Shown: positions 41,385 to 52,800, counted from the first letter of the stretch. The stretch is DNA of 64,000 bases from Onthophagus taurus (GCF_036711975.1 NC_091976.1:2976001-3040000); one strand, 5' to 3'. Numbers and translations: made by a program. Notes: a model not told the origin generated them from the letters alone.

Positions 41385-42004
41385 TGTTTGCCAAGCATTC
41401 TTAGATGACTTGTAGTACAGTGGCAATTCCATATTATGAAAGCAATGAGGAGATTTTGATTTCCCCATCATCATTAAATAATAATAATAATATATGTTTA
41501 TTGATGATGAGGCAAAAAAGGCATCAAAAAGGGTTGAGTCAATGCAGTCCAAATAGACTGTTATTGTTTAAAAATAACAAAAAAAAGTTAAAAAAAAAGA
41601 ATTTCCATTATAATAAAAGGAAACAAAAACAAAATAAATTTAAAAATTAAATGAAACAAAATTCATAAATTAAATCAAGAAATGATGTACTAAGTAAGAT
41701 TAATTATAATATTAAAAACAAAATTACAAAAAAAATCAATAAATCTGTTATGCTTTACCTCCCCTCGGCCCCCCAAACACAATTAAATCACCACCCATTA
41801 CCTCCCCTTCACCCTCCAACCAACTAAAATTAAAACTTATTCTGCTCATTCAGCAGAAATTCTTTGTAAGCTGACTTGAAGCCTCACTCGCCCCGCCGCC
41901 TGACTGATAATGGTATGCTATTCCAAACTGATTGTGAGACTATGTTGTAACCGAATGAACGTTTAAAAATCTGCAACCTATGACGGGGTATACATAACGT
42001 GTGG
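41385..42004. other. No recognisable gene
   Basis: Includes a TAA/TAT microsatellite-like run near 41475-41495, an A-rich tract 41577-41650 and a C-rich stretch 41755-41820. No coding region supported. Confidence 0.45.
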
Positions 42005-42290
42005 CGTTTACTCAAGGCATTATTGTTACTCTTTCTTTAAATGCATATGTTCCAATAGCGGTTTTTTCAAAATTTGCAACATTAGTTTTATTATGTAAAC
42101 TTTTGTACACGAGACCAGTTTTGTCGCAGTTATATCTGTTCGGGCAAAAAGCAATTTTCAGTAATAATATTTTTAAATTTGTATTTAAATGAATTAGCTA
42201 GCTCAACATTGTAAGACATACGCTTTCCACAAACAGACAAAATTCGTATTACATGGCGGTCTTTAAATTTTGTCAACCATCAATCACTTG
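42005..42290 (-). pseudogene. Tigger/Tc5-like transposase fragment
   Basis: Minus strand reads W-L-T-K-F-K-D-R-H-V-I-R-I-L-S-V-C-G-K-R-M, the end of the CENP-B-type DNA-binding domain, then L-P-E-Q-I followed by Y-N-C-D-K-T-G-L-V-Y-K-S, the first catalytic block (usually Y-N-x-D-E-T-G-L), and E-K-T-A-I-G-T-Y-A-F-K-E-R-V-T-I-M. One frameshift lies inside the catalytic block. It directly continues from the YqaJ coding sequence to its right without a spacer. Confidence 0.65.
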
Positions 42291-43060
42291 CTACAAATTC
42301 CGAACAAAGGGTTAATTCCGGAAGCATATGCTTTGTATAAAACTGTAGCAATTTGCTTTCCATATTGTTCTTCTAAAACATTACATCACGTGGATGTAAT
42401 GGATACTTTACATGGGTCCATGTCGCAAATATGAATCCTTTGCTCTTAGTAATTTTCAATTGTCCTTTTACCTGATAGTACCATTCATCCCTTTTATTTA
42501 TTTTAAAACAGTCACTATCTTGCTTAAATTTTCAAAAAGTATTTTTTTTTGTTTTATGGCATCCTCTAGAATACTCTAGATGCATCTGGTATGCGGAGAA
42601 AGGGCACTTTATTTCCTCAACAACTTCTTCTCCAACTAAACCATCTGGACTTGCTCCTAGGAAGGTGTGATCGTCTACGAACAACTCACATTTTTCCACC
42701 TTTATATTTTCTTGTTGTTCTAGCTGTTTTATAGCAAGTTCTTCATTTACTATACCGTGCTGCACGGCCTTAGATCTACTTCCTGCTTCACAGGTGTATT
42801 AGATTCGTTTAACTAAATTTGTGGTTGATGTCTTCTTTCTACTGCAAACATTATAAAAATTAGAAGCGGTTAAACGTTTTCTTCTTTCATCAGCGCCTAT
42901 ATCTAAGTTTTTCAAAAAATTTAACTTCTGCTCAAAAATGTTTGCAGCTTTTTTCATATTTTTTCCCTGGTCCAATTTGGATCGTTTTTGCTCGAACTTT
43001 TCTAGTAAAGAACTTTTAGATTTATATTTAGATAAATGTACACGAGAATTTAGCGGTTTT
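42291..43060 (-). pseudogene. YqaJ-like nuclease (lambda exonuclease fold)
   Basis: YqaJ proteins are PD-(D/E)xK nucleases related to phage recombination exonucleases, common in insect genomes as repeat-associated genes. Upstream part: R-R-K-R-L-T-A-S-N-F-Y-N-V-C-S-R-K-K-T. The open frame 42532-42765 reads H-G-I-V-N-E-E-L-A-I-K-Q-L-E, L-F-V-D-D-H-T-F-L-G-A-S-P-D-G-L-V and E-E-I-K-C-P-F-S-A, holding the catalytic Glu, Asp and E-x-K residues. Downstream, W-Y-Y-Q-V-K-G-Q-L-K-I-T, F-A-T-W-T-H and L-L-Q-F-Y-T-K-H-M-L-P-E-L complete the fold. A few stops interrupt it. Its biological role in insects is unknown; a transposon origin is often supposed. Confidence 0.75.
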
Positions 43061-43199
43061 GTATTGAAAGCAATAACAGCTCCATATCAATGTAATTGTA
43101 ACACTTTCAGTGACAATTTCAGCGTGCTCAGGGGCCATTACGTGTACTCTTTTGTACTACATTCGGCTAAGACTTAAGGTATTTGCTGTAACTTGAGCT

Positions 43200-43899
43200 G
43201 ATAACCTTTCTCATCAATATTAAATGTTGCCACCCCCGAGCGCGGGGTTGATAAAAGGGTTTGAACATTTTCAGGGGTTCTTTTCCCCACGGGTCCGCTC
43301 TTTCTAAACCCTTGTAACGTGGTAACTATTAATAAAGGATGTAAATAAAAGAGAAAGAAAAGAAGCATGTTTTTTTTTCTACCTGAATTTATTACAGTAT
43401 TTACAACTATTTAAAAACAAGACAAAAAGATAAAATAGATAAAATAAACTAAGTATTAAAATAAACCCCAAGAATAATAATTAAAATATAAAATATAATC
43501 AAATAAACCTCCTAATAAAACGACAAAAAACACAATAATAAAAATTATTAACTAATACTTACATTTAATTTATCCCTATAAACTAACGTATCCAAAACTT
43601 TACTCCAAAAATAAACTATTAATTTCTTATACTCTTCACCCACAACCAACTCACTCTACGATCCGCACACAACTCTCTACTCAACTCCCGCTACCCGCGT
43701 CTATCATCTCGCTTGACTCTTGTCATTATTAACGTTTTGTCATCGAAAAAAATTCAGTCAACATAATAAAATGTAGAAGATTTTGAAGTTAGTCATTCCC
43801 CTTATTACATAAAAATGCCTTCTGGTTATTATTAATCTAATTCTAAATCAGGTTCTTGCGATGTTAAAGAACTGAAAGTAATAAAACTGAGAGAAATGT
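43200..43899. other. Noncoding stretch, possible LTR remnant
   Basis: Begins near TGTTGCCACCCCCGAGCGCG (43226), GC-rich then A-rich, with a C-rich end (43640-43715). No coding region, no paired repeat found. Confidence 0.3.
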
Positions 43900-44345
43900 A
43901 TACAGTGGGTGGTCGGTTAATTAGTCCTTTTCATTTTTTGTTTATGGGGCGTTAAAGAACATGTCCAATGTCGATTGCGTCGAAAAAATGTGTTGGATGG
44001 CTCTTGTTGATCTTTATGTGGATTTATCAACATATTTAATGCTCCTTGGTTCGATGTACCTTGATCACATCTACGATTAATGTCGTGAGGGTATTACTAT
44101 TAACATCCCCACTAGAAAACATGTAAACGACCGGTTGCTTCTACGTCTTGATTAGTCTCCGTACCATAAAGACCAAAGCTCGATCAGCATTTTTCATACT
44201 CTTTTTATAAACGACATCCTCAAATCCAACAAATGTATCTGATTTGGCATTATAATTGATGTTTACGTCCGAAAAAACTTCGTCGAACATTAAAATGCAC
44301 ATACCTTCATCATTTTTATCTTTTGTGAATTCTTTTAAATTTTCA
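43900..44345 (-). pseudogene. P-element-like transposase 4
   Basis: Minus strand from about 44345 reads C-I-L-M-F-D-E-V-F-S-D-V-N-I-N-Y-N-A-K-S-D-T-F-V-G-F-E-D, then R-A-L-V-F-M-V-R-R-L-I-K-T, a stop in place of Trp, K-Q-P-V-V-Y-M-F-S-S-G-D-V-N. This is the F-D-E-M and W-K-Q-P region of P transposases. Only this piece is kept; the Harbinger fragment cuts it at 44345. Confidence 0.75.
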
Positions 44346-44991
44346 AAAATTAGCCACTCTCCTTTCTAATCTCAAAATTTGAAATCGCCGTTTCCAAACC
44401 CCATATTGACGTTCTACCACATTTCTACTCCTTATTTGAGACTCATTATAACGTCTTTCCGTCTCCGTTCTCGCGGCATCGAGTGGAGTTAGCAAATAAT
44501 TTCTGAAACAGGTTCAATACTAACGTATTTCGATACCCGCTATCCCTAAGTAAAACACTTTTGTAACTCCTGTTGTTCAAATCTATTTTTAATACGGCTG
44601 TTGTTGAAAATAGTCTGGTCATGGGTGGATCCGGGCCACCCAGCTACAATGTCCAATATTCGCAATTTTGCATCGGAAACAGTTTGGACATTGAAAGAAA
44701 AGTAACCCTTTCTGTTCCTATAATATTCTGCATTCTCTCCACCTATATACAGATAAAACGTGTTTCACCTTCTAGAAAAACTAAAAAAAACATGTCTATA
44801 ACATCACCTGGTGATTGAATTCGAACATGTATACAGTCAATAGCACCAATTACTTGTGTAAAGCGTGCAATTTCGTAAAATTCTACCCGACTTCGAACTT
44901 GATCAGCGTTATTAGGCATCTTTAAATAATTGGACCTTAAATTTGCAATAGCTACTAAAACGAATTTTATTATGACGGAAGCAGATGACAT
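44346..44991 (-). pseudogene. HARBI1-like transposase fragment
   Basis: 44743-44991 reads M-P-N-N-A-D-Q-V-R-S-R-V-E-F-Y-E-I-A-R-F-T-Q-V-I-G-A-I-D-C-I-H-V-R-I, with the first catalytic Asp of the Harbinger DDE domain. After a frameshift, F-N-V-Q-T-V-S-D-A-K-L-R-I-L-D-I-V-A-G-W-P-G-S-T-H-D (second Asp) follows, then eroded remains of the L-L-G-D-S-G-Y block (third acidic residue) and of R-N-V-V-E-R-Q-Y-G-V-W-K-R-R-F near 44390. Broken by several frameshifts. Confidence 0.75.
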
Positions 44992-45169
44992 TTATTTATT
45001 ACGACATTTTGAATGCAATTATATCAGCGCCTACTGGATACCTACGGCAGTAATGGAAAACTGGTGTTTCAAATCAGAAAGAGAAAATATTTTTTGTAAA
45101 TAAATAAATTTTTGCAATAAAAAGTTCTGCTAATTGTTAAGCGGTGATGGTGAAGAACTTACCACTTGC

Positions 45170-45335
45170 CCATTGCGGATAGACAAGACTGTATACAAGG
45201 TTTCTTTAACTTTGATGTCTGTTAATGCCTCTTTGACATTACAGATTGTTGGAAAGTGTTGTTGAGAGAAACTTTTCATGTTGATACACTCGCATCATAC
45301 CAGTTTAAATTATAAACTGCTTTCGCCATAACAAC
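45170..45335 (-). pseudogene. Odorant-receptor-like exon, copy B
   Basis: Minus strand reads M-A-K-A-V-Y-N-L-N-W-Y-D-A-S-V-S-T then a stop, closely parallel to copies A and C. Sequence after the stop is diverged. Same caution on family assignment. Confidence 0.4.
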
Positions 45336-45654
45336 AATTTATTCCAAAAAAGACTATATTTCAAATGTTTTTGCAAAACCTTGGGTAGCTGTATTAGTTA
45401 CAAATAGCGAAGTTAGCAATAATTACGTAATTACCAAAACGATGCTTTGCTTTTAAAATTTATCTAAACAATGTGGATATAAACAAGGTATATGGATACG
45501 TACAATTAAAGCAAGTGATTTTTCTGTCATGTATGCGATTTGTTTCCATTTTTCTGCTTGTTCCGACTCAATCAAAATTAGTATAATTTGAAAAATTTGT
45601 ACTCCCTAGAGGATCCGAAAGATTGATTCGGAAACATGCCCTAGAGCATGTTTA

Positions 45655-45830
45655 CCTCCAACAACGCCATCCGGTAAATTTCTAGATCTGATCATCTCTC
45701 CCTTCTTCCTCTAACTTGCCATAGTAATAATCAGTATGTGCTCTTCGCACATGTTGTCGCATGCCAGCATAGGTGTTAAATGTCCGGTCGCAGCCGGATA
45801 CAGTGGTTAATACAACACCCCAACACCTCA
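45655..45830 (-). pseudogene. R2-like retrotransposon zinc-finger fragment
   Basis: Minus strand reads G-C-D-R-T-F-N-T-Y-A-G-M-R-Q-H-V-R-R-A-H-T-D-Y-Y-Y, the C2H2 finger that starts ORFs of R2/NeSL-type non-LTR elements (C-x-R-x-F-x-T-x-x-G-M-x-x-H-x-x-x-x-H). The first Cys of the finger is not evident. 45780-46130 is richer in GC than its surroundings and could be the element's 5' untranslated region. No reverse transcriptase remains. Confidence 0.5.
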
Positions 45831-46372
45831 GTATACACCAAGCGAGAAACCCTCTTTAGCACCCCTTCGTTTAAACGGAGAGAACCGCGTGAAGGTCGAG
45901 GAGTATCGAGTTGGGTGCTTGAATACCCTGGTGCAAGTTAGCGTTGTCGTACTCGTTGAAGGGTACACAATCACCAATCGGGTTTGTTCACAGTTCAAGT
46001 CGCTTCTGTCGCTACTGTCTCTGTTCGCTGTTCAAGGAGGACAAGGCTTTGTTAAAATGTTTAAATACCGTTCTGCTACCTATACGTTAAAACCAAAGCG
46101 GCCTTGAGTACGCCTTTCAATGGTGTTTTGGGGATTTACGTTCGACTGAAAAAAGCCATAGAAAAAAGTACATTGCATAGTGCCACACAATAGAGGACAC
46201 TAAAATAAGAAAAAAAGTTCCTATGAACATGGGTCCGCAAGGCCTACGGTTAAAAGATACGGGGTGTTGAATTTTAATTTCTTTTTTTATTTATTTGCAA
46301 AAACAATGATAAATACTTCAACAATTAAATTTTAATGTTGTGATGAGAAATATGATTAATTAAAACAAAACA

Positions 46373-47340
46373 TTAAGTTTTTAGAAGATGTTCAAATTGT
46401 TGCCCTTGTACAGTTGTGATCTTGGGAAATGCACACTCAAGGTCAAGCGCTGTTGTGAGATCCGACATGCCGCTGGCTAATCGGGCTGAGCCGAGCGCAC
46501 ACGAAGCTCTTGCTCTTGACTCGTGGGCGCTCGGCTCAGCCCTACGTATTTCAAAATCTCCTGTCCAAATATTCCCTTGCCACTCGAGAAAAGTGAGCTG
46601 GCGCTCCATCATGCATGTAATACATTCTTGCAATAATGGCCAATGGGACATCCTCTAATAATGTGTTTAAATCATTCTCCAAGAAATTTCGATACAGTGG
46701 ATTCGATTGGGCAATCGAAATGGGCCAATTAAGTAATTGTCAATTATACCTGTCCACACATTAATAGAAAACCCATATTGGTGACTTCGAATTACAGTTT
46801 GAGGATTTTCATCACTCCAATGGTGCATGTTATGTAGGTTCAGAATACTATCACGACTAAAACCAGCTTCGTCAGTAAACAAAATTGATGAAATAATGTT
46901 TTGTCTTTGGTTTTGCAACCATTCGCAAAATTGTACACGAGGAAAAAGTCATGTTCCAATAATGAATGAATTTTTTGGAAATGATATGGGCGAAGAAGTT
47001 GTTCATTGAAAATTTGTCTAACTGATTCACGGTTAAGGTTTCGCACCGCTGAACTTGTTTTTCTGGTGCTTGTTCTCGGATTATTTTCTACCATTCGTAA
47101 AACAGTTTCTTCGTTTCGCACAGTGCGACGAGTTCTGGAAACCCCACTATTCAATTTTGGTTCTCTAAAACAGCCATCTTCTCCCAAACGCCTATGCACA
47201 TCAATAAATGTTCGAACATTAGGAACTTGTCTTAAAGGATATCTTTCTCGATAGATACGTTGAGCTTCGTAAGAATTTGATCTAGCTTCGCCGTAACACA
47301 TAATCATGTCCCTGTATTCTTCAAAAGTGTAGCGAACCAT
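46373..47340 (-). pseudogene. DUF4817-type transposase of the inner element
   Basis: Starts at ATG 47340 (MVRYTFEEYRDMIMCYGEAR), the DUF4817 domain, continuing Y-P-L-R-Q-V-P-N-V-R-T-F and S-A-V-R-N-L-N-R-E-S-V-R-Q-I-F. Then I-L-F-T-D-E-A-G-F-S-R-D-S (first Asp, 46667-46918) and V-W-T-G-I-I; M-H-D-G-A-P-A-H-F-S-R-V-A-R-E-Y-L-D (second Asp, about 46560-46620). The segment that should hold W-P-P-R-S-P-D (third Asp) is gone, replaced by a GC-rich hairpin at 46484-46543. The end T-V-Q-G-Q-Q-F-E-H-L-L-K-T is intact at 46373. Frameshifts at about 46840 and 46640. Confidence 0.8.
46484..46543. repeat. GC-rich hairpin inside transposase
   Basis: GGGCTGAGCCGAGCGC at 46484-46499 is a perfect inverted match to 46528-46543; after one mismatch the stem extends by CACGA/TCGTG, leaving a loop of about 16 bases. 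It occupies the place of the deleted third catalytic block. Its GC content stands out against the AT-rich surroundings. Confidence 0.85.
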
Positions 47341-48342
47341 TTCTGAAAGCAATTTTGAATAATCAGTGAGAAAACCAATGAAAAACTTAATCACGAACAC
47401 AAAATAGCTCAAACAATTATTACATTAGTTTGACAAGTGTCATTATGACACGTTATTCAATTGTTATTTATCATTGTTTTTGCAAAGGTTACTTTGGCGC
47501 TTTTTGAATAATTAGCGTGCATTGTCGGCTTTCAGATGCATGGATAACAAATTTTTGCAGTCGAAAATGACATACAGTGTATAGCAAAAAAAGAAAAAGT
47601 TAGGACCGATTCAATAGTGATGGAATCCTGTATGTATGTAGCGCTCTCCATCAGTAATCACAAAACTAAGATCATATTTGAATTTAGCATGATAAAAAAA
47701 TCCTGTATACCACATTTTATCAATTTTTTGCGTCTCTGGCTAAAGATATTCAAAAAAAAACCTCAAAAAAAAAAATAAAATTCAACACCCCGTATCTTTT
47801 AACCGTAGACCTTGCGGACCCATGTTCATAGGAACTTTTTTTCTTATTTTAGTGTCCTCTATTGTGTGGCACTATGCAATGTACTTTTTTCTATGTCACC
47901 CTGTATATGTTGGTTATTTCTATTAAATATCCCCGCACTGCTAATGTGTGCTTCATCGGTCCAGATAACTGTTCTACTGAAACTTGTGTTTTCATTAACC
48001 TGAACTAGGTGCCAATGGCAAATTTCAAGCCTTGTTTGGCTATCACCATATCCCGTAAATGATGAATGATTCGTGGAACGTATGGCTTATATTTGTGTTT
48101 ATGTAAAACACGAAAACAGTGCTTTCTCGAAATACCAAGACCAACCTCTATTTCGCGGAAGAATCTACTCTAACTGCCGCTAAAACTTTTATTTCTTCGT
48201 CTTCAATTTCTTTATTATACGTTTTTGGTCTAGGTTTTTTGAAAGAACCAAATGGTGTTAAATTTTCCTCCAAACGATCAAATATTTTCGCATTTGGCTG
48301 TCTTCTCTCCGGGTATCTATTAAAATACAACTTTGCAGCCAA

Positions 48343-49488
48343 TTAACTACTTTTATTTTATGTTACAGTCTAATTTATTCCAATGTTTTGTATTTATGTT
48401 ACTTGTAAATTTTTTTTATATTGTAATTTTTTTAAGCGACAGGATCTGGAGATCCTTTTTTCGCTTCCTATTATTCCTTCATTTGTACGGAATTATCATT
48501 ATAAATTTTCTTTTCTTTCTATTTTCTTAATTCTTTACTTATTTTAAATTTCATACGGAAAAGTTATTGCGCGCAGGTCGAGTTTTTTTTCGAAATTGGA
48601 TTTAGGTTTTCGAAGAGGAAGTCTCACTCTTTTTGGTGGCACGAGACTCAACGTGTAGCGTCGTTGTGTAGGCGTTTTGGTTGACATTTGGGTGATTCAT
48701 TTGGTCATAATTTGATTTAACGCATCCGAATTAATCGGGATCATCACATCGACAATTTATTTGAGAACAAGTTTAAGTTCTTTCTTACGGTTAACCCGGC
48801 TATTTTGCGTTTTGAGTCGATTTACTTTTCACACGTGCGAGGCCTTTAACATCTGAGGTGTGTGATAGTAATTTAATAGAAATTTAATCATTCAATCATT
48901 TATTCAGACACAATCAATACTTATAATATTTTATAATTCCAAAAAAAAAAAAAATTTGTTTAACTTAATAATTTAACAATTCTTTTTCTTTCTTCTCTTT
49001 CTCCTTCTTTTTTAATTTTTTGTATCGTCCTTTTACTAATTTTTAGGCCTCCTATTTTGGGATATTATTATTCCGGGAATAGTTTCTTTGGATTTATACA
49101 TTGGGATTTTACCATTCCAAAAAAAAAAAAAAAAAAAAAAAAACAAATAATATAATTGTATGGTGGAGTGCCTCCCCACTGCCGACTCCGAATACTTTCC
49201 CTCTCCAGAGGAATCGCTGCATAAAGAAGAATCTTACCAGTATCAAGGTCAGAACGTATATGTAAAGTTATTTTGTGTTCATTAATGTGTTGAATCGCTA
49301 TAAAAAAAAAATTTACTTACCTTGCAAATAAATTATTGCAGATTGTAAGGGTAAAATCTAAATTTTGGGGTGATTTTTTTTTTTTTTTTATTTTTTTTCT
49401 CGTCGAATTTTTTTTTGGTTTTACTACGTTTCAAAAGACAAGCTTGTACTTTATACAAAACGTATCAGGATCAATTTGTTTCAATTTC
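48343..49488. other. No recognisable gene; poly-A/T tracts
   Basis: Pyrimidine-rich stretch at 48440-48550, A-run at 48940-48955, A-run of about 24 at 49120-49143 and T-run at 49376-49390. 49160-49240 is a short GC-rich island. No coding region supported. Confidence 0.5.
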
Positions 49489-49493
49489 CTTTT

Positions 49494-49722
49494 TATAGAG
49501 TATATTTATTTGTAACTCTATATTAATTAACCATATAATAAAATATTAAAAATTAAAATGGAGTATTTGGTAGACTGTTTTATGTTTGTCTACCAGTTTA
49601 TTTATTATTTTATGACTATAACAAAATCGCCATGGGAAAATACATTATGTTGATATAACAACCCATGGTGATATAACATGATGTTTCTATATAAAAATAA
49701 TAAGAGTGCGTGATGCGCTACA
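49494..49722 (-). repeat. 3' LTR of the CsRn1-type element
   Basis: 229 bp, reading TGTAGCGCATCACGCACTC to ATACTCTATA on minus. Contains a 42-bp stretch (about 49672-49715, flanked by GTGAT direct repeats) that is absent from the 5' LTR. Confidence 0.9.
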
Positions 49723-49738
49723 ATTATTCCCCCCTTCA
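49723..49738 (-). promoter_or_regulatory. Polypurine tract
   Basis: Minus strand ATTGAAGGGGGGAATAAT lies directly before the TG of the 3' LTR, the expected site of plus-strand priming. Confidence 0.75.
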
Positions 49739-49892
49739 ATAAAAATTAAAAATTTAAAGTAATGACGATGTTTCAAACATAGAAATAAAAAGAACGAAGA
49801 AGGAAAGGAAATCCATAGGGGGTGGTAACAATTGTCTTTAGTCTGCACAAGAAAGACATTATATACGTTGAAATAATAAGTATTTGTTTAAA

Positions 49893-52800
49893 TTATAAAA
49901 AGGAAAATTTTACTTTTTTAGGATTTTCTTTAACAGTATTAATATCATGCAAGGTTTCATTCAACAAGAATGCTGGTTGTAAATGATCAATATGTATTGA
50001 AGTGTGGCGATTATTCTTTAGAATAACAAAGTATTTATCCATTCTCTTAATAACTTTGAAAGGACCTTCAAATCTGGACGATAAAGAATTTTTTATTCCT
50101 TGAATTTTTACAAAAACAAAATTTGATTTAAACAATTCTTTGTGTATGAAAGGTTTTAATTTTGAATGAAAGTTAGTCTGAGTTGGTCTCAAGTTTGCAA
50201 AAGATTCACGCAGGCTAATAAGAAGTTGATCTGTGTCTATCGAAGAGTTTGACTTAAGAAAGAATTCGCCTGGAAGACGAAGCGGTTGTCCAAACACAAG
50301 TTCAGCAGAAGAACATCCCAGATCTTCTTTTAAAGAAGATCTGAGTCCTAATAAAATTATTGGAAGATCGTGAAACCACCTGTTGCTACTACCACGTGCA
50401 ACAATGGAATTTTTGAGTGTACGATGAAATCTCTCCAAAATTCCATTGCTTTGCGGATGATAAGCAGAAGTACTAATTTGTGTAGCACCAATTAACATGG
50501 CAAATTTTGAAAAAAGTTGAGATTCAAATTGTCGCCCTTTGTCATGAGTAATTGTGTGCGGAATACCAAATCGTGAAAAGTAATTTTGAAAAAGTGTATT
50601 TGCTATGGTGCTTGCTGAAGTGTCTATAACCGTAAAAGCTTCTGGCCATCGAGTAAAACGTTCAATAACAGTTAAAATATATGAATAACCAGAAGAAGGA
50701 GTAAGAGGTCCAACAAGATCTATATGTATATGTTGAAATCTTCCTTGTGGAACATTTATATGCTCTATAGGAGATTTTGTATATTTATTAATTTTAGTTT
50801 TTTGACATGGTATACATGATCTAGTCCAAAGATAAATGTCTTTACTCATGTGGGGCCAAAAGAAACGCATCTTTAACAAATGACGAGTTGCACGTATACC
50901 AAGATGTGAAACATTGTGAAATTTTTGGAAAATTTGTTTGCGAAATTTTTCGGGAATATAAATTTTAGGAATGGATGTTGAGACATCACACCAAAGAGTT
51001 ATATCAGGAAAAACTGATTTTTCTTCAACGAGTGTAAAATTAGTATTACCTCGCGATTGGGCTTGTAAGAGATGTTGTAACTGAAGATCTGTAGATTGAG
51101 CATGTTTAATCTCTTTTAAATCAGGATAAGGAAAATTGAGGGATTCTATATTAATGCGTGACATTGTGTCTGCAATAATGTTAGAATCGCCTTTAATATA
51201 CCTGATGTCTGAAGTGAATTGAGATATATAATGAAGATAACGTGTTTGTCTTGGTGTTTTATCTGATTTGGAATGAATGGAATTAACTAACGGTTTGTGA
51301 TCAGTGTAAATTGTAAATTGGTTGCCGTATAAAAAATGTTTGAAATATTTAATAGATGAATAAATAGCTAAAAGTTCCCTATCAAAAGTTGAGTAATTTA
51401 TTTGACTAGGTGATAACTTTTTTGAAAAGAAAGCAACGGGTTGGGTCGTATTATTAATAGCCTGAGACAGAACTGCACCCATACCTGTATTAGAGGCATC
51501 TGTTGTTAATGTCAAATTGGCTGAAGGATTTGGATGCGCGATATATACGGACTGAGATAATAGATCTTTAGCACGTGAAAAAGAGTTGGTGTGCTCGTCT
51601 GTCCACAGAGTAATTTGCTTCTGATTATTTTTGCAAAGTGTGGTCGAAAGAGAATGCAAGGGTCCAAGAATTTCAGAAAAATTGGGTACAAATCTGTGAT
51701 AGAAATTGATCATTCCAAGAAATCTTTGGAGTTCTTTCAGATTTTGAGGTTGAGGAAAATTATTTATTGCTTCAATTTTTGATTGAGTTGGACGAGACCC
51801 TTTGGAAGATATATGATGGCTTAAAAAATCTATTGAACTTACTCCAAAAACACGGTTTAATGTTGATTCCAAAACTGTCTAATCTTTCAAAAAGTTGTCG
51901 AAGGTGAATTAAATGTTCATTTTTGTCTTTACTAGCAATAAGGATATCATCCAGGTAGACAAAAATGAAACTTAAACCGGAAGTTACTTCATTTATAAAT
52001 CGTTGAAACGTTTGGGCTGCGTTTTTTAACCCAAATGGCATTCTAGAGAACTCATAGAGACCGAAAGGGGTAGTGATAGCGGTTTTGTAGATATCTTCTT
52101 CTGCTACTGGTATCTGGTGATACGCTCGTACAAGATCGATTTTTGAAAAAATTGTGCAACCATGAAGGTTCAAATTAAAATCTTGCAAATGAGGTAATGG
52201 GTATCTGTCTGGTACCGTTACTAAATTTAACTGACGATAGTCGCCACAAGGACGCCAGTCTTGACAATCTTTTTTAGGTACCATGTGTAAGGGTGAAGCA
52301 ACAGAAGAAGAAGATGATCTACAAATACCGAGTTCTACCATATCATTGAATTCTCTTTTGGCGATTGCAAATTTAGTTTTGTCAAGTCGTCTCGGCCTAC
52401 AAAATGGAAGATGTGAATCGGTTATAATATAATGTTTAACATTATGTTTAACAGGTAAATTAAAATCTGGAATAGTGGTTAAATTTGGAAAGGATTTTAA
52501 AAGATTTGTAAATTCAGTTTCGATAGAAAATAATTTAGGGGAAGAAATTTCTGAGTTGGCTAACGTGCCATAAGTAGATAAAGTGGTCTTTGAGTCAATC
52601 AATTGTCGATTTTTTATATCAACTAAAATGGCGAATTTATTGAGGAAATCAGCTCCAATAATTGGTTTTGTAACATTCGCAATAGTGAAAACGAAAGGAA
52701 AATTTCTTCGTAAATTTAAAGAGACGGTTAGTAATTTTTTACCATAAGTATCGATTACAGAACCGTTAGCCGCAGTAAGTATGGACTGTGAGTCTTTTTG

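Larger units (their letters stand above)
46146..47903 (-). mobile_element. Inner DUF4817-type element nested in the outer one
   Basis: Right end CAGGGTGACATAGAAAAAAG read on minus from 47903, beside TA (47904-47905). Inverted arms of more than 100 bp: 46152-46285 matches 47770-47900 (GTACATTGCATAGTGCCACA, then AACATGGGTCCGCAAGG and GATACGGGGTGTTGAATTTT). The first few bases of the left terminus are altered, so its exact start is uncertain by several bases. It carries one transposase gene on minus. Confidence 0.8.
46083..48342 (-). pseudogene. Outer DUF4817-type transposase, split by a second element
   Basis: N-terminal part 48148-48342 reads A-A-K-L-Y-F-N-R-Y-P-E-R-R-Q-P-N-A-K-I-F-D-R-L-E-E-N-L; then G-I-S-R-K-H-C-F-R-V-L-H-K-H-K-Y-K-P-Y (about 48100) and V-I-W-T-D-E-A-H-I-S-S-A-G-I-F-N-R-N-N-Q-H (first catalytic Asp, to about 47906). 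The frame is interrupted there by the inner element and picked up on the far side at 46083-46146 with N-P-Q-N-T-I-E-R-R-T-Q and F-G-F-N-V, matching what follows in this family. The rest of the catalytic domain is missing to the left. Confidence 0.6.

Noticed and set aside
46416-46658. Plus-strand frame opposite the inner transposase
   Set aside because: Created by the hairpin's symmetry; no independent coding signal.
49160-49330. GC-rich island with ACTTACCTTG, considered as a U1-like snRNA
   Set aside because: Only the short 5' motif matches; no snRNA stems or Sm site in place.
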